This document shows, one piece after another, positions 1 through 14,000 of a DNA stretch of 64,000 bases. The position numbers and the translations under genes are program-made. Source of the stretch: Adiantum capillus-veneris (taxonomy: Eukaryota; Streptophyta; Polypodiopsida; Polypodiales; Pteridaceae); assembly GCA_014529385.2 (NCBI GenBank), contig CM043952.1, positions 57,089,119 to 57,153,118 on the forward strand. The letters are read 5' to 3'. Numbering within the stretch: position 1 is the first letter of the stretch; each line of letters begins with the position of its first letter. The notes beneath the pieces were generated by a model that searched no databases, was not told where the DNA came from, and saw only the letters and a program-made list of their open reading frames with translations.

Positions 1-1978
<1,978 letters not shown>

Positions 1979-2579
1979 AAACATGAAAATCCTTCAAAAT
2001 TTGCTCCACACTACACACCTACATAAAATATTTTTTGGTGCTGAGGATTTGCTCAACTGCTTGGCAATATACCTTTTTAGAGTAAATTTCCTTATCTGAA
2101 GCTTAAGGCGATGCCTTTTGTCTCTCTCTCTTTACCTTTTTTTGTGCTCATGCATAGGAGCTAACTTTTTATCTACTCGTTCATGAGGTACAATCCCTAC
2201 TAACCCACCTTGATTTTCCATCTGAGCTCCTCGGATGATCGAGTGCATACTAGAATACTCCCCATGTATTTTTCACAATCTTTGGCTATTGCAAAGGAGG
2301 TTTTTTTGGTGTGGATGACCTACATACCTATTTGATTATATATGGTTTTGTATCTAGAATTGTCTTGTCCTAGGGAAATACACTACCTTTGTGGCGTAAT
2401 GTATAACCACAATCACATGGGAGTATTTAGGTGTTTAAAATGTGGGCCATCACCTTTGAGCATAACAAAAATGTTGAACAACCTAGAGATTCCAGTTGTG
2501 ATAATCCTCATGGAGGTTCTTAACTATAGTATATTGGTTCACCTACAATTCTTTAAGGAGAGATACGATAGCTCTCTCC

Positions 2580-2621
<42 letters not shown>

Positions 2622-3225
2622 CTAGGGACGTAATTCTCAGTTAACAGGTTATTGGACATACTCTCTCCCCCTTGTTTAGCTCACATTGGTGCTCTTCTCC
2701 CTCACAGTTTCTTCACACATGATTTGATTGCCCTTGCCATCTTGCTTCATGTCACAAGCTCCCGGCCTCTCTCATCACTTGCACGCTCCTGCTGAGGTGT
2801 TTGGGTCTGCGCTGGACAATAGACAAACCCTACGTTCTATGGTGTTTAATCGCCATCCTCTTGGAAAGCCAAAATCATCATACATACACACTCAGATATC
2901 GATGCTTCCTCAAGTCATAATACATATCTCGATTCTCAATCTGTTTCCTCATGGCTTGTGATACACATTCGTACACAGATGTGTACATGCACTTTGTGAC
3001 TATGAAAAAGGTAGGCAATTGGAGCAGTCACTTCGGCTTAGTAAACAAATCAAGAATGCATATGGAAGCTAATGGAAGCACACACGGAATCTGATCTCAT
3101 CACAACCTGATTTTGAAGAAAGCACTCTACTATATCCGACTCTGATTTTCAAAGCAAAAATGTCCATCAGGTAGGTGCACATGTACCTACTTAGAACAGG
3201 CTGTGCTAGTTCTCATGTAATCAAA
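1979..3225 (+). repeat. 1.25-kb direct repeat, copy 1
   Basis: This stretch matches 5752-6998 over its whole length, with about 5-7% substitutions by eye and few indels. Both copies start immediately after a long (CA)n tract. A (CT)n run at 2583-2615 inside this copy is shorter and interrupted in copy 2. No coding sequence, TG..CA ends or polypurine tract is evident. It could be a pseudo-LTR, a solo-LTR pair or a segmental duplication. Confidence 0.85.
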
Positions 3226-3362
3226 ATTATATGTTCATTTGGTGTTTATTTCCTAAACCTATATATGCATTTTTGAATATTAGAATGAATTGACTGGAAG
3301 AGCATGATCTACATTCATAACATCTGCAGGTATGTATATGCTAGCATCTAGTTGGAATGCCT

Positions 3363-3398
3363 TAAACCTCCTGTGGAGGGTCTCGCGAGAGATGGCAT
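3363..3398 (+). repeat. Short dispersed motif, copy 1
   Basis: The stretch begins TAAACCTCCTGTGGAGG and ends GATGGCAT. It recurs at 4265-4301 in the same orientation with three or four changes. It contains the small inverted repeat CCTCCTGTGGAGG. Confidence 0.6.
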
Positions 3399-4264
3399 AT
3401 GCTGATTGGGAAGTCGGTGGTTCTGTATGAAGAATGATGAGTTGAAAAAAAACATTAAAGTCTTCTGCTTAGAACTTGGACATGATCATTTCAAGAAGTT
3501 TTCTGGTTTAAAAAAAAAAAAGTATTTTTGCAACATCAGGCTTGACCTAACAAATAACTAGAGCCTATGTGTAAGAAATCTTAATTTCTTTCAAGGTAAT
3601 TTGGTGATTCCTGAAGCCATCGAGAGTTCGGAGATTGTATTGCTGGTTGTGGGATGACCTGGTTTTTCTTTGAGGCAGTACATAGTTGGAGGAAGAACAG
3701 TCAGCAACAAAAGGAAAAATGAAAAAAGTACTTTCTAGTCATTCATTATGTCATTCCCGCAACAAAAGAAGATCCTCAATTTTTGGATTAGCATGGGATA
3801 CATTATCTCCATTTCAGTAGATGGATGAAATGCATTACTAACCTTTGTTCTGATTACATGGTATGTTACAGGGTTTTAAGAAAGATGGGTCAATATACAT
3901 AAATACACAAAAGTTAGTTGATTGCTAATAAGTTTTTTTATGTTCATACTCAGCAAGTTAGCTGATTGCTAATAGCTTTTGGTTTACTGTGAGGGTCTAC
4001 AATCTCATGTGAGAGACTCATACAAGAGGTTGACGACTGGTTTTCTTCAGCATAAGGAACAAGTACAAGCAAAATACTGATGATCTTCGGAAAGACTTTG
4101 GATTGTATCTGTTCACATTTACAACTCTTAACTATGTATTGAATCATGCATTTCAACTAACTTAGTATTGATTTTTGGTTGGGGACTTGCTAGGCATCCA
4201 TACTTTACTGTTAATTACCCTATTTACATACATAACATAAGTTATATTTTAGGTCTTAAAGCCG

Positions 4265-4301
4265 TAAACCTCCTGTGGAGGATCTCGTTGGGAGATGGCA
4301 T
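4265..4301 (+). repeat. Short dispersed motif, copy 2
   Basis: Second copy of the 3363-3398 motif, about 900 bp downstream, one base longer. Flanking sequence is not shared, so this is a local motif and not the edge of a long repeat. Confidence 0.6.
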
Positions 4302-4555
4302 AAACTGAGTTTTTTGAAATATTACTCAAATTACAAAGGAGGTGCTCCCGATTTTTGCAAGGTGTTTTACATTGATCGATAACCTAGAAATACATAGGTA
4401 ATTACATCATATATGGTTATCGACACTAGTAGTTTTTTGAGAGAGCTCCATGAGTATTGGGATACACATGCATATACATTTAGAGGTTATCTTACTTGAA
4501 AGCTTAACTTAATAGTCAATCCTAAGCATAAGCTGTAAACTAGGTCTACAAGTGT

Positions 4556-4650
4556 GACATGGATGACAATTGGATCCAATGTTGACACCTGCAAAACGTA
4601 CAAACATAGCCAATTCTAACTGAATGTTTTTGTATGGATGTAGGTAACAA
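4556..4650 (+). repeat. Stretch similar to the Penelope-like pseudo-LTR
   Basis: This ~95-bp piece follows the same order of words as 20050-20139 in the left pseudo-LTR: GACATGGAT, ACAA(C/T)TGG, a GA(C/T)ACCTG(C/T)AAAAC block, CTAACTGAAT and GGAT(G/A)(T/C)AGGTAA. Identity is roughly 70% by eye with small indels. It suggests a much older, decayed Penelope-like copy in this region. Confidence 0.45.
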
Positions 4651-5028
4651 CAACTGGATCCTTCTCCTTGTAGGTGTAGTGGAGGCTCATCCCAAAGGAC
4701 GGACACATATACAATATCCTATTTTGTAATGGTCAAAGACCAAAAGTTTGAATCTAGATGAATATATTGGCTAATAGATGCTGTTTGGTATATTGACAAA
4801 AGTGAGACAAGATTTTATGTACAAACTGTGTACCCAATTTATGTTATAATAAGGTATTGTTATTTAATGTTTTATTTAATGCAATTTTCTAAGTATGGGT
4901 CGGATATGAAGGGATTTTCAAACACAAAGACACACTCTGTATCCCTACTAGTCTTTGGTCGGACTAGTGCCATACTTAGCAAATGTAATTAAATAGCATA
5001 TTAGTTAATAATGCAACCACTCCAATTT

Positions 5029-5171
5029 ATCCTGACTTTAATCAAACGACTTTTGGCAGGATATGGGTGTTCCTACCCTAAGAATTGGAGTGCTTAATGT
5101 TTGTTTTCGTGCAAAATCGATACTCCAATTTATCAGGACCTTAATCAAAAGATTTTTGTCGGGATATGGGT
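5029..5171 (+). repeat. Tandem pair of ~50-bp units
   Basis: A unit starting ACTCCAATTTATC and ending GGATATGGGT occurs near 5029-5078 and again near 5121-5171, about 92 bp apart, with about seven differences. No coding frame is kept. Confidence 0.7.
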
Positions 5172-5654
5172 TTTAGAACCCTAAAAATGAGAGTACAATT
5201 AGGGTTACATATCCCTTGACTAATAAGAGACCTTTAATATTGGGATACCCTCAATGTTGCATATGATAAATGGGGTTTGCTCAAACAGAATGATATACAT
5301 AGTAGACTCCTATGGATAGGGTTAGGCCTTCAACTTATCCTTGTTGTGCAGCATTGAAGTATAATACAATGCCCAATATGATGAGAATTCTTTCTATCAA
5401 CCAGAAACATGCGAAAGTAGGTACATTTAATTGCCATATTATCCTCCGAGGAGGACCCCTTTTAGCGGTTGATATTCTCATACCACAACCCTTTTCAACA
5501 CAGAACATATGACTAAAGTGTATCATTGATTTTTTTTTGCAACTAGCAAGATTTTATACAACGTTTGACCATAATTTACACAATTGGTGGGGGTTAGGTC
5601 CACTTGGTGGACTATCCTCCACCAAATGGATCTTTCCTCAGGGATGGGGGAGGG

Positions 5655-5655
<1 letters not shown>

Positions 5656-5747
<92 letters not shown>
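5656..5747. repeat. (CA)46 microsatellite
   Basis: Uninterrupted CA dinucleotides directly before copy 2 of the 1.25-kb repeat. Reading frames here are poly-(His-Thr) or poly-(Cys-Val) artefacts. Confidence 0.98.
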
Positions 5748-5748
<1 letters not shown>

Positions 5749-5751
5749 CTA

Positions 5752-6998
5752 AACATGCAAATCCTTCAAAATTTGCTCCACACTACACACTTACATAAAA
5801 TATTTTCTGGTGCTGAGGATTTGCTCAACTGCTTGGCAATATGCCTTTTTAAAGTAATTTGCCTTATCTCAAGCTTAAGGCGATACCTTTTGTCTCTGTC
5901 TCTCTTTACCTTTTTCTGTGATCATGCATATGAGCTAAATTTTTATCTACTCATTTGTGAGATACAATCCCTACTCGTTCGTGAGATACAATCCCTACTT
6001 TGATTTTCCATCTGAGCTCCTCAGATGATCAGGTGCATACTGGGATACTCCCCATGTATTTTTCACAATCTCTGGCTATTGCAAACGCGGCGTTTTGGTG
6101 TGGATGACCTACATACCTATTTGATTATATACGGTTTTGATATCTAGAATTGTCTTGTCCTAGGGAAATACACTACCTTTGTGGTGCGGTGTATAACCAC
6201 AATCACATGGGAGTATCTAGGTGTTTAAAATGTGGTCCATCACCTTTGAGTTTAACAAAGATGTTGAACAACCTGGAGATTCCAGTTGTGATAATCCTCA
6301 TCGAGGTTCTTAACTATAGTATATAGGTTCACCTACAATTCTTTAAGGAGAGGCACGATAGCTCTCTCCCTAATCTCTCTCTCTCCCTCTCTCTTACAAC
6401 CAGGGCCGTAATTCTCAGTTACAGGTTATTAGACATACTCTCTCCCCCTTGATTAGCTCACATTGGCGCTCTTCTCCCTCACAATTTCTTCACACAGTAT
6501 TTGCTTGCCCTTGCCATCTTGCTTCATGTCACAAGCTCTCGGCCTCTCTCATCACTTGCACGCTCCTGCTGAGGTGTTTGGGTCTGCGCTGGACAATGGA
6601 CAAACCCTATGTTCCTATGGTGTTTAAGCGCCATCCTCTTGGCTAGACAAACTCATCATACATACACACTTAGAATCGATGCTTCCTCAGGTCATAATAT
6701 ATATCGATTCTCAATCTGTTCCCTCATGGCTTGGGATACACATTCTCACACAGACGTGTACATGCACTTCGTGACTAAGACAAAGATAGGCAATTGGAGC
6801 AGTCACATTGGCTCAGTAAACAAATCAAGAATGCATATGGAACCTGATGGAAGCAGACATGGAATGTGATCTCATCACACTTGATTTTGAAGAAAGCAAA
6901 CTAGTATATCCGACTTTGATTTTCAAAGCAAAATGTCCATCAGGTAGGTGCACATGTACCTACTTAGCACAGGTTGTGCTAGTTCTCATGTATTCAAA
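5752..6998 (+). repeat. 1.25-kb direct repeat, copy 2
   Basis: Second copy of 1979-3225, again starting right after a (CA)n tract. Homology ends near 6998, after which the two flanks diverge completely. The spacing of the two copies is 3,773 bp at their start. Confidence 0.85.
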
Positions 6999-8884
6999 AT
7001 AAAACCAGAGTATCATGTATCCAAGTAAATACAAGCATGTGCATAGTGTACATAGAGCGGTACTAAACAAAGTATTACTAATCAGCATACTATAAATACA
7101 AGTTTCAGTACATAAACGAAGTTGGAGTCATTTTCGTGGTAAACGTGCTTACAAGTATACAAATGACGACGGCTAATTTGGTTCAGGTAGTGATAGCCAT
7201 TTTTCGGCTCTCTGTAATTGCCATAGTGAGTTATCTCACCCTATCAAATCACTCAAACACTGTGGTTACCCTCACCCTTTCACTGTATATAGGTGCGTGT
7301 GAGTTAGGGGACTTTTCCCATATTTTCTTACTGAAATAAAAAACCCTCAATTAGCTAGTCATTGGGCTAGTTGAGCCAAAAAAAAATAAAAAATAAAAAA
7401 TATAAGTATATTATGGGCCATGCGTATGTAAATATTTCTTTGTATATAGGGCCTAAATAAAAGATTTTTTCATAATTATTTTGGTATTTATTTAAATATT
7501 TCTACGTAGGTGTGTGTTATTTATGCTCTGTACATTGCCTCACCATTACCACAATTTTTCTTACCATTTTTCATACTATTTATTCCATATAGAAATATTT
7601 TCATGAAAGCTTCTCTTATATTTGGTGTAACTCTACCCCAACAAAAATCCAAAAAAAAACTAGTTTTATTTATGTGTATATTTCTTCACTATTGTGATTT
7701 TTCCCTTCCTACATCTATTTTGTTTTTTTTCTAAAAAAATAGAACACCAAAAATATTTATCTTTTTATGATGAGAGAGATTTCTTTTGACCCCTTTATAT
7801 TTTTTCCATTTATATTATTTATATTTGACATGTACATATTTTTTAGACCCCTCAATATTTGATTTTCTTAGTTGTACTATTCACTTATATCATAATCTCA
7901 ATTATAGACCTACCAAATAAGGTCAAGGTTAGGTGGCATGCATACATGCACTATCGAGGGCTCACTCTTGGAGGTATTCAAAAGAATCATCCAAAGAAGG
8001 ACCCCACAAGGACCTTGTGCAGTGGAAAAAAACGATCGGTTTTGCTGAATTTTTAAAGTTCACTTGCTCTCCGAATTTGAAAAAGTGACACAGACAAAAT
8101 TTGTAGCTCGTGGGCTGAACTTTTGCCTCAAATTGTTTCATATTTTTTTGAGCTACGAGCTGTGAGCTATGATTTTATTAGTGGACCCCAGTTTTCCCAT
8201 GCTATGCAGCCACACTCTCTCTTCCACTTTATCATTTTTCTCTTTCACACACACTTCTCCACTCATCATCCCCACCTCTCTCACCACTCCTCTTTGCACC
8301 CTACTCACCTTCTCCTCAACCTTGAAGAATAAGAGAAACCATGGTGAACTCATACCTCCCACACACAATTCCATTCCAAAATTGACCACCTAGTCTCATT
8401 TTTCCTCCTCCAAATTACCCATATCTATCAAAAAAACCACAAAATTCAGCCTCTTCTCTTAAAAGACAGCATCATGGTGGTTGATTACTCAGCTTCAATT
8501 ACCTTGTCTCTCAAGGAAGGTCAAGAGTGGAGAAAAAATGTACCGTCAAAGCTAGTGGACCATCAACAAGCGTCAAAATTGGCCCTACTCAAGACACTTG
8601 GAGCATAAACCTTGTAAGAAATCCACCTTTTCTTACCTCTTAAGAGTTTTTCTTCCTTATTTGTATCCTACATGGATACTCCCATTGTAAATATCCAATT
8701 CCATTTGTAAATTAATACTAACTCTACTAACACTAACCCACTATGAAAAGTCCTATCACCTCCATTTCTCTCCTCTCTCTTTCCCCACCAACTTCTTGAT
8801 AATTCCAAGCAAAAGAAATTAGATAAATTGCTGAAAATCTAACCCAACCATGGTTAGAGGAGTAACCCTAGCCTTCAAAATTTC

Positions 8885-8893
8885 TATAAAAGG
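8885..8893 (+). promoter_or_regulatory. LTR promoter TATA box (5' LTR of A)
   Basis: TATAAAAGG is followed by a purine-rich stretch typical of a transcription start region. The same box lies at 17467 in the 3' LTR. It is the best candidate for the start of the element transcript. Confidence 0.7.
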
Positions 8894-9552
8894 AGGGTGT
8901 AGCTAGCACAAAAAGGGGGGAGCCATAAGCAAGAGCACTATGCTATAGCTTGAGAAGCCAAGCTCAACCTCTCTAGAAGGAGCTCTTGAGTGGAAGCTCA
9001 TTGTCTTATGCATGTGCATGTGTTGTAATAGGGGATTAGCAAGGGAACTCTATGCCATTGTAAGAGAGAGAGTGATCATTCAATTGAGAGTAAGAAATCT
9101 ATCATTTCTCCTACTAGTGTAAGCCCAACATTTGCTGAATCAAGGAGGGTGGATTTGGACTAAGCTTGGATATTTTGTCTCCCTTCCAACGTGAAGTAAT
9201 GGACAACAATGATGTGTAAGTGTCTTGGTGTTTTTTGTTAAGTTCTTGATAGCTTGTTCTCTGGTGTTGTCATCAACCTAGCCATAAATCCCACATACTG
9301 TAAGAGGGCGACAGGGTGGAGAGGACTCCCCTGGCTTTAAGACAGTGATTGGGGTGGCTTTTCTTGTGATGTGTTATGGTGAAATTTACGCAAGCTATGT
9401 TGAACAAATACTAATTTCACTTTGATTTGTCATGACAGATTTGTAAGAAGGTATTAATGCAACAAGCACCCCCTCCCCCTTTCTCTCTCTTTCTTAAATA
9501 TATAGTTGTGTTTGCTTGATCATTGTCGATACGTTTCAAAGCAGCCCGAGCA

Positions 9553-9554
<2 letters not shown>

Positions 9555-9597
<43 letters not shown>
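9555..9597. repeat. (TC)n tract in the 5' LTR of A
   Basis: About 21 TC units downstream of the TATA box. The 3' LTR has a longer, interrupted tract at 18138-18187, and element C has one at the matching LTR position (about 44230-44273). Confidence 0.95.
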
Positions 9598-9600
<3 letters not shown>

Positions 9601-9862
9601 TTTTAGTGTGTGAGAGTGTTCCATTGGTGTTAGGGTTAGTGTAAATTCCTTGCTTGTTTGTGGGTTGCTCTAACGATTCTCCTCTTTTGCGTCCTAGTTC
9701 GCTCTTAAACTAGGTGGTGCCCCTTGTGTAGTTGGGATTTGGATGTGGGTTTGTTGTTTTGGTTTGTGTTTTGTTGTGCCCCAGCCCCATTGAGCAGCAC
9801 GGGAGCCTTGAAGGGTGTCTAGAGGTTGCTCTTCTTGTTGCCCGCCCCGGACCGCCTGAAAT

Positions 9863-9880
9863 TGGTGCCCCCACTGAGGA
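9863..9880 (+). other. Primer binding site of element A
   Basis: TGGTGCCCCCACTGAGGA begins three bases after the LTR end. Elements C and E have the closely related TGGTTCCCCTACCGAGGA and TGGTGCCCTCACAGAGGA at the same place. The TGG start fits pairing with a tRNA CCA end. It is neither the usual initiator-Met site nor the Asp-type site of element D. I cannot name the tRNA. Confidence 0.75.
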
Positions 9881-9935
9881 ACGGCTTGTGTATGTTTTGT
9901 GAAGTCTCAACCTTTAGCATAATCAAGTAGCTTGC

Positions 9936-10388
9936 ATGAATCACGAGAATTTGTCTGATCCCTTCATTCCCATTTCAAGGCAAAAGGTACACATAATTGT
10001 TAGTACTAAGTTGCAATTTCAGCGAGTAATTCGTAGAATTTTAGGTCCTCTTAGGTTGGTAGAGATAAACGTATCAGTAAATCCTTTTATTTTTCCTCTC
10101 ATTAGGTACGACCTTAGTTTGGACGTCTATATTTTTGTTTTGTTTTAAGAATTAGGTCATGCATAGACCATGGATAATGGCCCAGGAATACAGGTTTTTC
10201 CCTTTCATTTCACTCCACACATTAGAGTAAACATTGCAATTAGTAGAAAAATCCATTTTCAACAACGTATGGTATTCATGTTTGGTGCCCAAAGAGCAAG
10301 AGAAATTCTCGCGTCACCAAACCCTGTCATTCTACCTCTTATTGATTATCATAGGTCATTTGATGTGAATATTTTTATTTTGTTGTAG
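9936..10388 (+). repeat. Duplicated leader module with two small similar reading frames
   Basis: Two open frames, 9936-10148 (70 codons) and 10170-10388 (72 codons), lie between PBS and gag. Their products resemble each other: the first ends PLIRYDLSLDVYIFVLF, the second PLIDYHRSFDVNIFILL, with a shared [VI]xxxK[LI]xFQ[RQ] stretch earlier. They are tandem duplicates about 234 bp apart. Element C keeps the same leader (about 44637-45060), the second frame being recognisable at 44857. They could be upstream reading frames, or a duplicated RNA structure such as a packaging signal that happens to be open. No known domain is recognised. Confidence 0.6.
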
Positions 10389-10472
10389 AATAGATTGCAA
10401 TTTAGAAAATATTATTGTGTAAATCTTTTAAAGAAAGAAAAAACAAAAACGCGTCACTTTGAAATCAATTCA

Positions 10473-11022
10473 ATGGAGAGCCAACTCCAAATGTCTGGAT
10501 ATCCTCTTTTCTTTGGAGAGCCTGGAGAGGATGTAGAATTATTTCTAGCGAATTTCAAGATGTCTTGCCGTATCAAGAGGATAGAAACTGATCAAGAACG
10601 TGTAGAAATGTTTGAGGTGGTCCTTAGGAAAGATGCTAGCACTTGGTTTGACTCTTTGCGTGAGGAAGTTAAAGGGAATTACACGGAAGTTTTGAATCGT
10701 TTCAAGAAATACTTCTTTGATCCCCAAAACACTCAAAAATTATGGCAAGACATTGTTTCTCATAAGCAAAAAGACTTAGATGACTACTACTTGTACAAGC
10801 AAGAGTTCCTACGTCTTTGGGCTCTATGGATATGAAATGTTGCTAACCCTGGTGATGGTGCAGAATTTTTAAAGAAGGAGAGGTTCATAGCCGGACTCTT
10901 TCCTGACCTTAAGGTAAAAGTTGAGGCGGGTGCACCTGCTACTTTTGATGCAGCGGAAACTAGGGCTGCTCAGAAGTATAGGAAACTCAAGTGCTTAAGG
11001 GGAGAGGTTCCAATAGAAGTCT
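10473..11022 (+). pseudogene. gag: Element A gag, 5' part (broken)
   Basis: Gag shell protein of a Tat-like Gypsy element. The ATG at 10473 was chosen because the product then starts MESQLQMSGYPLFFGEPGED, which matches the gag start in element C at 45139. The central WFDSL motif (TWFDSLREEVKG) is the usual Gypsy gag landmark. An in-frame TGA at 10833-10835 replaces the AGA of element C, and a one-base loss near 11020 relative to C moves the frame into that of the downstream pol reading frame. A functional protein is therefore not expected. The nucleocapsid end of gag lies at the start of the next feature. Confidence 0.85.
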
Positions 11023-14000
11023 TAGACCCAAAGGTAAGTCACAAGCATCAACATCTAAGGAGCTTCCTGAGGTAACGGCGGAAGTGATTGAGAAGTTAAA
11101 TGAATCTTTAAGCAGCTTGTCAATTCACCTTGCACCAGCTGTAGGTCCAAAGGGACAAGCAAAGAAGTCTGAAGAGCGAGAGCTACGAACTAGGAGAGTC
11201 TTGCAATGTTGGAATTGCGGAGAGTCTGGACATGGGATGTATAATTGTCCTTGGCCCCGTGGAGAGCCAGGGAGACCTAACTTGAATTACCCAGTGATGA
11301 ATGCAGGAGAAGGAGCTGGTCAACAACCAAGGCTTCTACAAAGGCCAAATGGACCAAGACCACCTCCACAAGGGGTAGAAGGAGTTCCACCTTTGCTAGA
11401 TCCAAATGTGCATGTGGTAGAGGTGAAAAATTCAAATGAGGTTGACATGGAAGCCAATGGCATTAAGCGTGTCCGAGGGAAAGGTAAAGAGAAAGAAGGA
11501 GTCACATCACAGAGTGACAATGGACAAGGCAAAAAGGCAAAGGAGACCAAGGAAACCAAGAGGACTCGACGTCGTATCAACCTCCAAGACTTCCCTCTTG
11601 GACATGGTATGGCTCCGTACAACTTGTTGGAAGACATGAGAGGTAAGGGTCGTGATATTTCATGGCCTCAATTTCTTGCATTATGTCCACAAGTTAGGAG
11701 GGATTTAACAAGGGCAGTTAGCACTAGGAGAAAGGTAAAAGAGAGTGTGCCTGTTGTAAAAATTGCACAAGCTGAAATGAATGAGGACATTACACCGGTG
11801 CTAGACTGTTACATCAAAGGAAGATTGGTTAGGAAAGGTCTAGTGGATGGGGGTGCACAAATTTGCATCATGACAGAGGGACTCATGCAAAGACTAGGCA
11901 TGCACATCCATGAGACACCTGAAATCAAAGTCAAGATGGCAAACAATAGCAAGGCTAGGTGTGTAGACATTTGTAAAAATGTCTTTGTAGAGGCCTTTGG
12001 CATTAAGAAAGCGGTGGATTTTTATGTTATGTCGACCAAGGGAAGTGGTTATCCATTTATCCTAGGAAGACCATGGCTAATGAAAATGCGAGCTTTGCAG
12101 GATTGGGAGAGTGGGAAATTAATTTGCAGGAATGACAATCATAAGAAGGTTGTCTTTGACATGAAGGAGCAACGCCAAGAGGAGCTCCATGAAGAATCAT
12201 CTCAAAGTGAGACGGAAGAAGGTTGGACCGATAGCACTTCAGAAGAAGAAAGTAGCGGCAGCATTACTGAAGAGGAGTCTTCCATCGAAGTCATGGCGGT
12301 AAGGTTTAAGCCAAGCAACCAAGAGACCTCTTGTCAAGGCTTGGAGGAGGTAGGTCCTCAAGAGAACGAAGGTGTTCAAGATGAAGGGATACTGGAAGGT
12401 ATGCTATCAACAACACTTACAAAGGATGAAAGAGAGGAGTTCAAATGTGTGCTAAGGAAGTTTCCTAGGCTTTTTGCTAAAGACTACACCGACGTGCGTG
12501 GGGTAGATGTTGTTCAACACAAGATTGAGTTAAAGCCTGAAGCCACACCTAAAGCTCAGAAGCTACGAAGGCTAGGAGTTATAAAGGAGCAGGCTCTACT
12601 CAAGGAGGTAAGAAAGCTTCTAGCAGCAGGTTTCATCTATCCAGTGGAGAATTCAGAGTGGGTCTCTCCTGTTGTTGTCACTCCTAAGAAAAATGGCAAG
12701 TGGAGGGTGTGTGTGGATTACCGTCCCCTCAATGAGGCAACAAAAAGAGATCACTTTCCCCTCCCATTCCAGGATGAGATACTAAATGAGGTAGCTAGTC
12801 ATGAGAAGTACAATGTGTGCGATGGTTACTCAGGTTACTTTCAAATAGGGATTGCATTGGAGGATCAATTGAAAACAACCTTTATCACTCCTTGGGGTTG
12901 TTATGCTTTTAGAGTCATGCCATTTGGTCTGACAAATGCTCCTGCAACATTCCAACGTTTCATGAACATGGTGTTTCAAGCATTCTTTGGAAAGTCAATT
13001 AGGGTGTTCATTGATGATTTCTGCATTTATAGCTCAAAATCATTGCATCTACAAAGGGTAGAAGAAGGTTTAAAGAAGCTCTATGACATGGGAGGTCAAC
13101 TCAACCCCGACAAGTGCCACATAGGTGAGGATGAAGTGATCTTGCTCGGTCACAAGGTTTCCTATAAAGGCATTGAGGTGGATCCTTCAAAGGCAAAGGC
13201 TCTTATTGAGCTCCCATCACCGAAGAGTCTTAAGGAGGTCATCTCTTTCATTCAGAAGGTGAAGTATATGTCACGCTTCATTCACTTAGCCTCGGAGTTG
13301 CTTCATCCTTTGCAAAAGTTGACACAACAAGTAGAATTTTCATGGTCTGATGAGCTTGAAGAGTATTTTTGTAACATTAAAGTCATTTTGTCAGAGCTAC
13401 CAACACTCATGCCTCCTTGTTGGGAGTACACATTCTTTGTTAGCTCTAGTGTTGGAAGGGAAACAATTGGTGCTGTGTTGCTACAACAAGATCCCCACAC
13501 TACAAGGATGCGACCCATCTACTTTGCTAGTAGGGTCATAAATGCTTTAGAGAGAGGCTACACGGAGGCAGAACTCATGATGCTTTCTCTCATGTTTGCG
13601 ATAAGGAAGTTTAGATCCTACTTGCTCCCAAAACCTTTTGTAATCCTCACCGCAGAGAATTTGTTCCCTTGGGTGTCATCTCAAATGAATCTTAGTACTA
13701 GGATCTCAAAGTGGATTATGGAGTTGCAAGAGTTTCAATACTCTTTCAAGGTAGAAGATAGTGTGCGTGCACAATTGGCAAGGATTCTCACTTATAGGGT
13801 GCATGAAAAGGAGATTAAGGTGCCTGAAGTAAAGACCCTACCATTGCCACCACCAAAAAGTATTCCTAATGCTTTTACCTTGTTCTTTGATGGAGCTTTT
13901 TGTCGATCCACAGGAAAAGCAGGGGGAGGGCTAGTGTTGCTCAACCCAAGTGGAGAGGTGGTCATGAAAGAGAAGTTCAATCTACCAAGTTCAGCTAGCA

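Larger units (their letters stand above)
3226..5655. other. Non-coding spacer between the two 1.25-kb repeats
   Basis: The spacer is A+T rich with no recognisable gene. It holds a ~37-bp motif present twice (3363-3398 and 4265-4301), a stretch resembling the pseudo-LTR of the Penelope-like element (4556-4650), a tandem pair of ~50-bp units (5029-5171), and an interrupted ACTAGT inverted repeat near 4945-4970. Overlapping short frames on both strands at 5312-5526 are unrecognised. If the flanking 1.25-kb repeats are termini of one element, this is its decayed interior. Confidence 0.5.
7191..9859 (+). repeat. Element A 5' LTR
   Basis: Direct repeat of 15773-18449, offset 8,582 bp until the CT tract and 8,590 bp after it, the shift reflecting a different CT length. 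It starts TGATAGCC. The TATA box at 8885 sits about 1.7 kb in, giving a long U3. Short reading frames inside it are repeated in both LTRs and have no recognisable product. Confidence 0.95.

Noticed and set aside
4077-4093. CTGATGA followed by GGAAAG, resembling a hammerhead ribozyme core
   Set aside because: Stem II would have at most one wobble pair and no closing helices I or III are evident.
5312-5526. Overlapping frames on both strands
   Set aside because: Neither product resembles a known protein; overlap on both strands is typical of chance.
8123-8393. Small reading frames inside the A LTRs (also 7510-7734, 16092-16316, 16705-16975)
   Set aside because: Present in both LTRs because the LTRs are copies; composition follows A+T-rich DNA and no family matches.
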